Shown one piece after another: positions 22,326 to 33,400 of a DNA stretch of 64,000 nucleotides (position 1 is the first letter of the stretch; every line of letters begins with the position of its first letter). Where the stretch lies: positions 1 through 64,000 of the forward strand of contig JADNYJ010000179.1 in NCBI GenBank assembly GCA_015501075.1, read 5' to 3'. The notes under the pieces were generated by a model. That model searched no databases, was not told where the DNA came from, and saw only the letters and a program-made list of their open reading frames with translations. The position numbers and the translations under genes are program-made. Source of the DNA: Gymnopilus junonius. Its lineage: Eukaryota > Basidiomycota > Agaricomycetes > Agaricales > Galerinaceae.

Positions 22326-23093
22326 TTAATAAGCAGTATCTCTTCGGCGTCTGTAACGTCCAAAGATACCGCAAGCTGAGGTGCAGAAACCTAGCAAAAG
22401 GGCCAGGAGAGCACCTAAAGTAAGCCAGTTACCGTTCCCATACTGAGCAGGAGTACCATCGTCGCGATAGCGTCCGCGAGCAATTCCAAAGAGGATTATG
22501 TCGATGATCCAAACTATTAATGTGGCAAGCAGGGCGAGGGCGGAAAGAAGGGTCATGAAGACAGTCCCTGCTCGGTGATAGCCTGCTCCACAGATTCCGA
22601 AAAGGAACGCAAGGCCTGAGATTCCTGCAGCTATTTACGAGCAGAAGGGAAGGATGTGAGAATGGGTTCAATACGCAGCAAAGAACGGTATTAAGTGCTC
22701 TCAATCCTTACCGATTGGATGCAAGATGAGAGCCTTGGAGAGATTGTGCAGAATTGTGGAATTGAGGTGAGGATTACTGTTCCAGATAACAAAACAAGAT
22801 AGAACATTAGGTCCAGGACGACTTGTGAAGTGCGGACATACGTGAATTGGTATCCAATATGTGTTTGACTCCCAGTAAATCCAAAGACGCCATATCTGAG
22901 TTGCCCAGACCCAGATGGTCCGACATTTAAGAGGGATACTTCTGACCATGTCGGTACAGATACTGACACCTGTAAGAATGCACATTCAGCATAACGAGCA
23001 TGCAGAAAGTGGGAACGAAGATCGTACAAATATCAGCAACACCATAGCGGCGAAGCAAAAGATCAAGCCTGGTATAGCCGGAGATGCTGCCAT
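22326..23093 (-). CDS. SUR7/PalI-family four-TM membrane protein
   Basis: Fungal SUR7/PalI (Rim9-like) proteins sit in the plasma membrane, in eisosome-type domains or in pH sensing. Four exons on the minus strand: about 23093-23028, 22969-22842, 22776-22713 and then 22629-22326. Exon 1 is the first membrane helix (IPGLIFCFAAMVLLIF). Exon 2 carries the extracellular loop (VSVPTWSEVSLLN, YGVFGFTGS, THIGY). Exon 3 is TILHNLSKALILHPI. The last exon has helices 2-4 (ISGLAFLFGICGAGYHRAG, TLLSALALLATLIVWIIDII, LTLGALLALLLGFCTSACG) and ends in FGRYRRRRDTAY. Splice phases agree and the gene looks intact. The spacing and loop pattern match the family; which branch it belongs to is uncertain. Confidence 0.8.
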
Positions 23094-23440
23094 AATTCCT
23101 AGGATCGGGAGGTGGGGCGTTTACAAGGTGTGGAGGAAAGAAAAATGGAGAGAATTGAAAAACAAGCGCCTTAATAAGGCGTTGAGTTGAAAGGCCTAGC
23201 GTCATAGGCTAAGCCCCGCTGGTCCCGCCGTAAAACCGTGGGAATGTAACGTATGACGTATAACCACTGGAGCCATCATCTTCTTGCACCATGACACAGC
23301 CAACTCTCGACCATTCAGTCTCCTAAGGCTCCGAGATAACAGGCACATGAAGCATCTGTGGACCAGTCGGGAATTTGATACTCGATTTTCATTTTATTCT
23401 AGATTTACATTGGATTTACATGGCACAATTTCCCATTTGC

Positions 23441-24174
23441 TTAGGCTGGCAGCTTTCCCTCTTCTTTCAGTTTTTTTATGACCTCGTCCGCCACTCTGAA
23501 TGACAGCATCCCAGTCGGAATGCCGCTGTAAGTTGCAGCCTGCAGCAGCGTCTCTCGAATCTCTATCTCCGACGCCCCGTTATTTACCGCACCCCTAATT
23601 TCATGCGTAGTCATCAGGCTGTGCGACACACAATTTAGCCAGGGAGAATATGCATACCTAAGGTGGCCTCTGAGCTGCGCAGAGGGGAAACTGTACCGTT
23701 AGCCAAGACAAGTAGAGTAAAAAAATAGTTTTTGACATACTTCTGCTTCCTTTCCTTGGGATGCCAGTAAGGCGATGACAATCAAGCTACGCTGCTTCAG
23801 CTCGAGCCCTGGACGCGTCCAAATCGTACCCCATGCAGCCTAGATGAAATACAAGCGCGGCGTTAGTGACACCGAAACTTTGCTAATATTATCACTATCC
23901 AACCTCGGTGGCGAGTTCTTGCATAGGTTTCATAAAGTCAGAGGCTCCCTACAAAGGGCTTTCTTAACCTGCGTAGAATACGCCATAGGAAGAAATCAGG
24001 AATCGCACCTGCTTCAACTGGTTATTAACATAGTCGTCTCCCTGGATTGAAGTCAATGCCTTATCTTTGTGCTAGTAGACACTCGAAGGTCCTTACCATA
24101 ACTTTCCGCCTCATAACCATACCAGCTTCGTACAATTCTTTATGTGCGCTTTCATTTGGTCTGGTGTTAGACAT
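23441..24174 (-). CDS. Carboxymuconolactone decarboxylase (CMD/AhpD-like) family protein
   Basis: Six exons join in frame to 149 residues: 24174-24097, 24041-24009, 23948-23904, 23839-23741, 23674-23658 and 23618-23441. The sequence runs MVMRRKVMGDDYVNNQLKQ, FMKPMQELATEAAWGTIWTR, LKQRSLIVIALLASQGKEAE, LRGHLSLMTTHEIRGAVNNG and TLLQAATYSGIPTGMLSF. This is the standard order of CMD domains, which include 4-carboxymuconolactone decarboxylases and related small alpha-helical oxidoreductases. The Cys pair of AhpD is not seen, so a decarboxylase-like or unknown activity is more likely. An in-frame ATG at 24375 would add an Arg-rich leader that could target mitochondria. It is transcribed divergently from the HIBADH gene at 24492. 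Confidence 0.82.
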
Positions 24175-24491
24175 GTCAGATGAAGGTGATGTATAAGATT
24201 GAGATTGTCTTGAGAACACAGAGGGCGAGTCTCTCACACGAAGTGCAAACGTCGGAGGGACTGCAGGAATTTTTGGGCGAAAAATAGGGGCAATCACGCG
24301 CCAATTCCCGGGCCGGAGTCTAAAAATAAACCACTTCCGCGACGGAATCTCCAAGGTATCCAAAAGGTATCTCACTGAATCTCACCTCCTGCACCTTCAA
24401 TCGCGAGTTTCGCTAGAGAGAAACGCATCTGAAAACGTCCCACTGTTGAACCTTCACCTAATTTAATTCGATACGACAGATCCAGGAAGGA
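24175..24491. promoter_or_regulatory. Divergent promoter, CMD (-) and HIBADH (+)
   Basis: A 317-base interval separates the two start codons on opposite strands and must hold both promoters. This assumes that the upstream in-frame ATG of the CMD gene at 24375 is not used. No clear TATA box was found. Confidence 0.5.
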
Positions 24492-25845
24492 ATGGAGCGC
24501 ACTACAGTCGAGTTCCCAAGAACATTCGGATGGATAGGACTCGGCGCGATGGGTCTACCAATGGCTCTCCAGCTACGCAAAAAAATCCAGCGAGACAGTG
24601 TCGTCTACATATACGATGTTGATGAGACTGCTCTGGAAAGATTTGTGAAGGCCGCGGTGGATGAAAATGGTAACGACATACAGGATAGCATAGTCGTCGT
24701 GAAGAACGCAAGAGAAGTAGCTGAGAATTCGGTAAGTAAATACGTCGATAAATCCAGTGATGCTATCCAATGAATTAGTTTTTTAAAGGAATGCATTATA
24801 ACAATTGTTCCTGAAGGTTGGGCTGTGGATTAATGTTGCCCTTTGAATTCATTCAGTTTTATCAACCTTCTATGTACTCAGGTGCCCATGTCAGAGATGT
24901 ATTCTTGACACCAGAGTCAGGCATTCTGGCTGCAAATAATATATCAGGGAAGATATTTATTGACTGGTGCGCCGTACTCTATTGTCAAATGGTGGCTGAA
25001 CCCGATGCAAGCCTACTATTGGGATATTTCACAATCACAGTTCCACTATAGATATCGCAACCTCACAATCGATCAATGAAGCTATCTCGTCCACATACAG
25101 AGAGAAAACCAGTCCTTTGAAAGCGTTTAATCCACCATGCTTCTATGACGCTCCGGTCTCAGGCGGAACAGCGGGCGCCTCTGTCGCCTCTCTCACAATA
25201 ATGCTTGGATGTTCCCCAACCTCTCCGGATCTGCCTCTCCTCACGCACATCCTCAGCACCATGGGCAAACATGTTTATCCGCTAGGTGGACCCACTCTCG
25301 GATTAGCAGCTAAACTGAGTAACAACTACCTCAGCGGCATGATAGCACTTGCGACAAGCGAGGCTATGAACCTTGGGATGCACCTCGGAGTTGATCCTAA
25401 AGTGCTGCAGAGGTGCTTTAGCACGAGTTCGGGTGGGAGTTGGGTTAATGATACCGTTAATCCTGTTCCTGGTGTTTGCCCTGAAGCAGTCACAAGTAAT
25501 GGGTATGAGGGTGGGTTCAAGGTATGTTGCTTTATTTTCGAGTCACTTTTTGGTTCGTGCATGAATTAAATTTAATATTTAGGTGCAATTGATGAAGAAA
25601 GATATGAGCCTCGCTATAGAAGCTGCAAAACAAGTCGGCGCCAAAGTCGTCTTGGCGGATGCGGGTCTGTCGGCTTATACAGCAGCTTCTGAAGATCCAA
25701 GGTGTCGGGATCGGGATTCTAGGGTAGTGTATCGCTGGTGCGTTCAGGCTATTGCATTGTGGAGCACTAATAATCTGATAGAGTACGTACACCTAGGTTG
25801 GGAGGCGTAGAGCCGGAGACAGAGTACACAAAGAAGCACAGTTAG
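24492..25845 (+). CDS. 3-hydroxyisobutyrate dehydrogenase
   Basis: A mitochondrial-type NAD-dependent enzyme of valine breakdown, oxidising 3-hydroxyisobutyrate to methylmalonate semialdehyde. Six exons (24492-24731, 24789-24816, 24882-24966, 25041-25521, 25583-25737, 25797-25845) give 345 residues with consistent phases. The N-terminal Rossmann motif WIGLGAMGLPMA is near residue 15. The family signature appears as YDAPVSGGTAGA, followed by GKHVYPLGGPTLGLAAKLSN with the catalytic Lys in AAKLSNNY. The protein ends in SRVVYRWLGGVEPETEY. There is no obvious presequence before the Rossmann fold, only about ten residues, so the targeting is unclear. The gene looks complete and undamaged. Confidence 0.92.
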
Positions 25846-25859
25846 AGCTTAAGTCTGAG

Positions 25860-27535
25860 AGCAAAATATCCCACTTGAAGTTTTTCCAGTACTATACCTT
25901 GTCTACACCCCACAAATATCAAAACGTCGCACGAGGAAAAAAATGTGTCGTATCACGACTTCAAAATTTAACCGAAGACACCTAGCTGAAATCCTTCAGT
26001 ATAGCTGTCGGTCAACCCAGCAATCGGGACGAATAACCTCCGTGCATGCGATTGCTGCGTTTTGAGACTATAAACTAGCTCAGCATACAGTCCATCTGCC
26101 TTGAAGTTGCCAGTTCATCTTCAACTTCTGCCGCATTGTGCTGGGCCGAGCAAAAGGACACGATGATATCCGTGAGCATAGCAATTCGAGGATCTGGCTG
26201 AGCCTGCTTCGCCTTGATGAATTGCAGTACCTGTTGAGCAGAAATTTTGGATGTGATTAAACATTTAAAACGACGATGTCCTGGACAGAGGTAGCCAGGA
26301 TCCTGGCTATTATCTGAATTGTCCGGATTCACGTCGAATAGAGAGCTAGGAAGAGGAGTGATCTGGTCCGCTAATAATGGTATTGGTCCAGGGACAAAGG
26401 CAGCGTCTCGAGGTGCGGGCAATGTTGAAGCCAGCTTATTAAGTCAGAAAAAGGAGTTGCACAGGGTTTGTGATGAGATGGAGAATAGAACCCATTGTCT
26501 CGGGCAGCAGAGCAGCTATTGTACAGACTAGTTAGGTTATTGCCTGTGGAGACGATAGAAAATTCTCGAAGATGAGAGCAAGTGATTCGTACAGGTGCGG
26601 AAGAGGAAACTAAGGTCCTCCAATGAAATTTCTATGGCCAGAATGCTAAGTGATTATAGTTGTGACCAATGGATAGGCAGATTAGGGATACCGCCTTCAT
26701 CAGGTAATTGGAATGAAAGTGAATGGGGTTGGGAGCTTTCTGGTGTTAGGGTGGATGGCGAAGTACATATCATCCATATTGATACTGAGGGATATGCTTA
26801 GCGGCAAATCGCCGGAGTGGGAAAGCCACTCGCAAGCAGTACGCTCAATCCCAGGGAGGATGGGAACTTGTTGTACGCTACTGTTCGCCAAGTGGAGCAT
26901 ATGCGAGTGGGCAGTAGAGGGGGTTGGTTTAGGCTGGGGACGGCATTGTGGGCAATTGATTATTGGAAGGGTACAAATGAATATTTCCCGGAGGATATCA
27001 TCCGAGACTTCAGAGAAACAGGAGGATTTCAGGTCTTCTGGTTGACTTGTTTAGCCGTTTGGTAGGCCTGCAGGGTCAGTCTCGGACTTTTCTGATTATT
27101 CAACCAATCGACTAATGATGAATAAATCACCCACCTCCAATACTGGAAATTGTGAATAGATATATAACGGGGTCGAAGGCCAGTACCCTCCAGGGAGGAA
27201 GAGGCATCGTGAAGAAGCATATGTGGAAAGAAAGATCAGATAGATGTCAAATACACAGCAGGGCTCCTGTCTCACACACACTGCCGCATGGCTAGTATCT
27301 GCAGGTCGTCCTTTAACAAAATTTCGAGTCACAAATGACTCGTATGGCAATGGTTTTCTGTAAGTATAATACAGTGTTCCAAAGTTCGACAACTATAAAA
27401 GGTTAGATTCAACCCTAATGACCATTGCAGCAGTATAGAGGAAAGCTGAGAGGCGATGAGGATCGAATCATCGAAGTGCCACCCAAAATTCGGTGAGAGA
27501 TTGACTGAATGGGGAGGCAAATTAGAAGCCATCTA
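25860..27535 (-). pseudogene. Degraded F-box protein gene
   Basis: Read on the minus strand, broken pieces of an Agaricomycete F-box/LRR protein can be traced. They include ICSTWRTVAYNKFPSSLG (after the F-box, normally VCSTWR-VA), CEWLSHSGDLPLSISL (the conserved EWLSRSGSLPL-type block), and SILAIEISLEDLSFLFRTCTN. Stops and frame changes separate the pieces. A possible start region lies near 27532. The minus-strand tail at 26422-26075 is open (115 codons) but unassigned. The gene is most likely dead. Confidence 0.55.
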
Positions 27536-27838
27536 GAGATAGTTGGGCCCAAGTCGATGGAAGAAAAATAAGAGTTACTGTGACAGACTTGATTTAGTAG
27601 CTTGACGGTCGAATGGAAATGCTGCGTGCAGGCTCAGCGGTTAGAGGTGAAATTTGAAGCTTACGTAAAAGAAGCGAGCCGAAGCCAAGCCGAAGTACAT
27701 ATCACATGGCAACGTTAGCTGAGTGCCGACCTAATTCGAGATTGGAACTGCACTCTCGTAAACTAACTTTGTACTAATCAAGCTCCTTCACTTCAGTTTT
27801 TCTTGTAACCTCAAGCTCAAGCTGCACACTAACTGCGC

Positions 27839-28840
27839 ATGGCGGAATATGGATTTCAACGCGACCAATACAATATCTCTTTCTATATAAACTGGCTGCG
27901 ACTTCAATGGCAGCCCAACATATTGGTATCAAGCAAATATGTGCCCGGGTCTTACAATTCGAGGCGCCTCTTCTTTAGCCACATCGGGGCTAAAACCCAC
28001 ATTTGTTCTCATCCATTTGACTCCATCTTCTTGGGCGAGCGGGATTTACCTTACTTTTTTCAATGCAATGTGTCCTTAAACATAACATTAAAACAGGAAA
28101 ATAACGACGACGGTCTCAATGATCAGGACAAACCACAGGATGACGTTGAGCCTCCCCATGAGCGCACAATCCCAGACGATATCCTCAGTTAAATCTTCAT
28201 TCACACCCTCCCGACACTGAATTACCCCATCATCAGCCCCGCTGAGCCTCCTCCTTCTCACACGTGTCTCTCGCGTTTGGCAGTCCGTAGCATTCAGCAT
28301 GCCGACCTTAAGGTCGTCCATCCATATCCCCGCACCTCTCCTAGAGGGCTTTATGACGAAAGAAGAAGTCAGCAGGATCCCTTAGGTTATACTCCCCAGC
28401 CTAGAGCGGATTACGACCGAGTGGTTATCCCGTTCGGGAGATTTGCCTTGAACGTATCGCTTTTCTTGGGCTCAGAGGACGTCCATTGGGGCACGGCTAT
28501 GCACCAAGATACGGTGCAGAGTCTCATCGACCCTCTCATGCCTTTCTCGCATCAGTGGCGCACCTCCATGGTCTCAATCTTTGCGAGGTTGATGGAAGTG
28601 GGCTGATGCAGAGGTATTTGAGTCAGCTTGCGATAGGGACGTTATGGGTGCTGTTGAGTTGGTTGAGGTGGTTGTGTGGAACTTCATGGGTGTTGCTGTT
28701 TTCATCAATGTCATTTTTTTCTTCTGTTACTTATCTCTCCATGCCGTCATTGTCAGTTATGGGGATGTAAATGGCTTTACCAGTCTGGATAAAGTATATA
28801 GGCTGGTCCTGGGTGATATTCGTGTAGAGCGCGTTTTTTT
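27839..28840 (+). pseudogene. Degraded F-box protein gene, plus strand
   Basis: At about 28150 the frame reads IPDDILS-stop-IFIHTLPTLNYPI, where an E to stop change (GAA to TAA) interrupts the F-box. It continues as RVSRVWQSVAFSMPTLRSSI and IPAPLLEGFMTKEEVSRIP, then EWLSRSGDLP. Later pieces need frame shifts. An upstream open frame at 27839-28192 (117 residues) may be its first exon. The F-box pattern (PDDIL, W-x-SVA) is clear, but the gene is not translatable as given. Confidence 0.6.
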
Positions 28841-30428
28841 TTAAACGGTGATATGCTTGGTCAAGTCTCGACTGTCCTGCTTGAAACGCGTGCTCCGGGT
28901 ACTAGGTAGGGATTGGATGTTGTTCTCATGTCGAGTCATTGTCATTGGCAACTATTTCATTTCCTGACTGCCTACGTCAGTAGTCGGACCTCTTTCAGCA
29001 AATTTGACCATGTAACTTGTGTTGAATTCGCGTTATCACTGCAGCTGTAACCATTTTTTTCTGGCCATCTCGGATCGCAGTTTATTTTATGTAGTTGGAG
29101 TCGACGATTTTAGGTGCCAATGAAAGCTATTCTGAAATCGTTCGCAATCACTGATCATTGATCATTTGGCTCCGTGATTGAGGTGAACTGATATAGCCAA
29201 CAATATAGACAGCCAATCAATGATGCTATGTTTCACGTTCCTCCTCGAGGCATCTAATGCTGAGGAAGGCTGTGAACAAGCAACCTACTTGCGGCTCCGG
29301 GCTGGGTGAGGCATTTTCGATAATTACGGAGGTTGACGAAGAGGGGGTGTACCGCTCAGCGCTCAAGCCCAAGGAGATACGATCGTTTCAGAACTGTGGG
29401 CGAACATATATCGATAATCAGATAGTGAATTTCGCTGCTGAATTCGATCGCTTGAAGGTAAGGAGTTATAATTAATTAACAGCCAAAACTCGGTGATAGC
29501 GAGGGTCCGTTCATGTTGTTAGCTATATCATCATGACATGGGACCCTAGGATGAACGAGGATGCATCGTGTATAGGTCTGTGGTACATGCACCGTGTACA
29601 TGCCGATCGTCAGAGGCTAGTCATTGTGACGGTGATCGAGGGCAATAATGGGAGTTGAAAGCGAGAAGCTGCGAAAGGAGAGCGCTGGTGCTCGATCTTG
29701 GCAGGTTTTGGCAAGGTGGAGGTGCTAGTGGTTGGCTGGGACGGCTGACATATGCATGGATCGCTCGGAAGAAATCGAATGGACGATCGAGCGCCTTGGA
29801 TGACAGTGGGGCTCGATTAGCTGTAGTGGAATGGAGTAGCCATGCGCAGTGATGCTTGGTGTCGATCGCGGTTGCTAGTTGACAATGAAAATTGAACAAT
29901 GCAAACTAACCTGGGATCTGCTGTGAGTGATCGAGTGTGACGGAACATAAGAAGTTTTCTCAGTGGGAGGAGCGACCTGGGACTGCGCCTCGAGGCCAAG
30001 CCTGCCTGGTGAGTGAAAGAAGATGCGCGGGACGAAATGAGCCGAGAGGGGATAGAGGCAGGGATTTCTCAAGATTGAGAATAAGAGGACTCTAGGCGAA
30101 TGATGGTTCTAGGAAGAGTTGAACAGAACGGCGGATAGTGGATAGTTAATTGTGTTAGGAGGTCAACTGATGCCCAGTAGTGTGGGCAAGAGTCCGGCAA
30201 GGCGGGAATGGCCCGAATAGGCAGGAATGATCGGCACACTTGCAACCTCTGCTGCTAACCACCACCATCTATCTCATGCCCGCTGTTGGCTGAGCGATAC
30301 GACGGACGGGCACCGGTAATAGAGGGTCGGCACAGACCGCAGGACATAGGCAAGTATTGCGGCCACGTTTCACCTTTGCACCGAGTTGTGACTGAATAAC
30401 AGACTCCTTATCATACCAGATTTTTCAA
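28841..30428. other. No supported gene
   Basis: Short frames only (for example 29257-29475, 72 codons, unknown). GATCGA-type motifs are scattered from 29630 to 29880. This probably contains the promoter and 5' UTR of the RhoGAP gene. Confidence 0.35.
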
Positions 30429-30440
30429 TTGCAGGCCACG

Positions 30441-33400
30441 ATGTCGATCCCTGCCACCACCACGCCGCGAGCTGCTGGTGCTGTGGCCCCACACAACAAT
30501 GTCACACCGCTATATTCTGACCATCACCAGCCCCTCTTGGCCCAGCCCCCCCGCTCCTCCTCTCTTCCCTTCGCTTCCTCCATTCTCATGGGCTCCAGTC
30601 AGAGCAAACCCGCGTCGCCACAAAATTCTCCTCTTCTTCTTCTTCTTCGCCGTAAAGGGCATCACAGCTGCTGCTGTCACCGGCGGCTTCAAGCTCAAGC
30701 GTGCTTTCGCTGCCAGAAGAAAAAAATCGGAGGATGCGTCGTCCCTTTTCACCGCCATGAAGGGCAAGGAGCCAGAGGCGGCGAGTGTCAGTGGTGCTCG
30801 GGCTTTGTCTTCGCAGGTCGCGGACAGGGTTCCACCAGGGTCTCTCTCTCAGCAACCCCAGCGGATGGATACCCCCTCTTCTCCTTTTCCTAGATCTCAG
30901 GTACCCTTTCCCCTTTTACCCTTTCGCTTCTCGGTGTTGACTCCACTGCTCGTTTAGGTATTTAATAAAAACTCCCCCGCGTTACCTTCTCCACCGCCAC
31001 CTACTCCACCGCCAAAGAAGGAAATCCCGCCTTCGACCTTGTCCCCAGTGCAACCTGATGCCCAGGTACTTATCGCTGCTCCCAATAGAAACTCCATCAT
31101 CCCTATCAGCCCCGGGATATCTTCCGCAGTCAATTACCTTTCCATGATAGAGGAACAGCAGTCGCGACCGCCGTCACCACAACCGCAGTCTCAAAATGCG
31201 CGCAGCACTACAACTAATCTTACTTCAAAAGTAGACCATCCAGCGGAAAAGGAGAACCTCAAGTCTTCCACGAGCTCCAGTGGAAGCGATAAGCGGGACA
31301 TGAAGGAGTCATGGCGGAAGAGCGACTCGACGAATAGCCACCATACTATTCGGCCTGGTGCAGGGTCGACAAGAACATCAAGACCGGTGTCGTGGGCAGA
31401 GTCTTTCCAATCTGCGTACACTGTCGTGCAGCCTGGTACGACAAGTAGGCCATTGAGTGCGTTGATTGGAGATGCGGACTTGGAATGTTGGAAGAGGATG
31501 ATGGCGATTCGTCACAAGAAGCGTCCTCTTCCTCTTCTTCTCATGGCCAGCGCAAGGACGCTGAGAAGGATAAGAGCAAGGATGCGAAATCCCCTTCTCC
31601 GACTTCTTCTGTCCGGTCAAATGCGAAGAAGAACAGGAGGTCAGTGTCACTCACCCTTGCGTTGCCCAGTGCAGCCGCTTTCAAACAAGGCATTGTTATT
31701 CCTCCGACTCCGCCCAGTGCATCTGCGGTCGAAACCAGCATGGTTATCACCGGCACCAGCAAGATGTATCCTTCAATGTCCATTTCTGAAGGCCTCCCCC
31801 CTACTGGGATGCACAAAATGCCTAGATCGCCACCGGCTATCGCTCCTTCTGCTTCGCAGCCCCAACCTCAAATACGCTCCTCCCAGACCAAGTTCGTTCC
31901 TTCTCTCGTCTCCAATCCTCCCACTTCAATGTACCTCCAACACGAACGGAGTCTTCCGGCGTTACCTCACCATGCACCTCACCCTCACCAGACAACACCC
32001 AGTCTAAGTTCTTCGCGATCTCCTTTGGTCCAAAATACACACCTCCACCCTCTCTCGGGATACCCTCCTTTTCAACCTCAGGGCACCTCACCTACTTCCG
32101 GTGCGACCCAGACTCGTACACCTTCCCCGCGCGGACACCTGCCATCAGCATGTCATCTGGCGGGCTCGGACCTGCTGCTGCTGGTCTGGCGAAGAGGGCC
32201 GTAGAGAAGATGAGCATGGGAAAGAAGTGGATGGAGCTGGCTCTAAGTCATTCTGCTTCTGGTCATCACAGTCACGAGCAGAGCACCTCGGAGGGGTACT
32301 CTTCGAGCTCGAGCACCAGCGGGAGCGTGAATAATGTCAACCCTTGGGAGTACGGTGGTGGTGGGTTTGGATTCGGCCTGGCACGGACGAGTAGTAATAC
32401 CTCTGCGAGCGGGACTTCGGCGTCTCATCATAATCGGCACCATAGCTTCTTCTCTTCTTCTCCTTCCAAGAGCGTCACTTCAATGCAAGGCGGTGGTGCT
32501 AGTGGACAGCACAAGCGGACGACGAATGCAGGTGGCAGTATTTCTTCGAGCGTGACCTCTGCTTCGGGGTCCGATTCGGACCCGTTTTATGAAGGCTCGA
32601 TTTTAGGGAGAAAGTTGAGGGGTCCGTTAGGGGGGACGAGGTCAAATGTGCAGATGAAGGGGTGGGTGTTCAAGAGGGATTTGGCGTCCTGTGTACGGGA
32701 TACGAGGGTCACTCCTGGTTCGAGTGGACATGCGAGATGGAGGAGGGGGGATAAAGAGCAATCGGAGGAGGGGAGTGAGAGTGAGAAGGAGAGGGAGGTG
32801 TTGCTCAGGGAGCTGGAGGGGCGAGCGTTGCCTGCGCTTGTAGTGAGGTGCGCGCAGCATTTATTGTTGTGGGGTGTCAAGGAGGAGGGGCTTTTCAGGG
32901 TGAGCGGGATGCCGGCGCATGTGGCCAAGTTGAGGGCAGAATTCGATTCAGGTGAGTTTTGTTCTTCTTTTCTTGCTTCTTATGTTATGTCCTGTACTTT
33001 TGCTCATTGCTGATGCTTTTTTTCTGTGATGGGATTTAGGTGCTGATTATGACCTCACGGAATGTACACCGGGCGACTTGGATCCGCACGCTGTTGCGTC
33101 GGTTTTTAGAGCCTACTTACGCGAACGTATGTCATCTGTGTTCTGAAATTGTCGTCGTCAAGGTTGTTTTATTAACCTTGATTTTTTTCTTCAAATATTA
33201 CTAGTCCCCGAGCCATCCTTACACACAAGCTGCAGCCTTACTTTGATGCTGCTATCAGCAAGGAAGCGAGCACCAATGCCATCGATACCACATCGGCCTC
33301 TGCCAACCAAGCTCGCATGTCGATGATCATGGGCGCAGGCCCAAGTCGGCCTATCGTCGGTGGCCTACCATCAGGGCCCAAGAGCGGATTCAACAACGCC

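Noticed and set aside
30478..30957. Open frame with a poly-Phe stretch overlapping the RhoGAP start
   Set aside because: The FFFFF run is a shifted reading of a (CTT)n serine/leucine repeat. Only its downstream half (GGFKLKRAFAARRKK) is real RhoGAP sequence.
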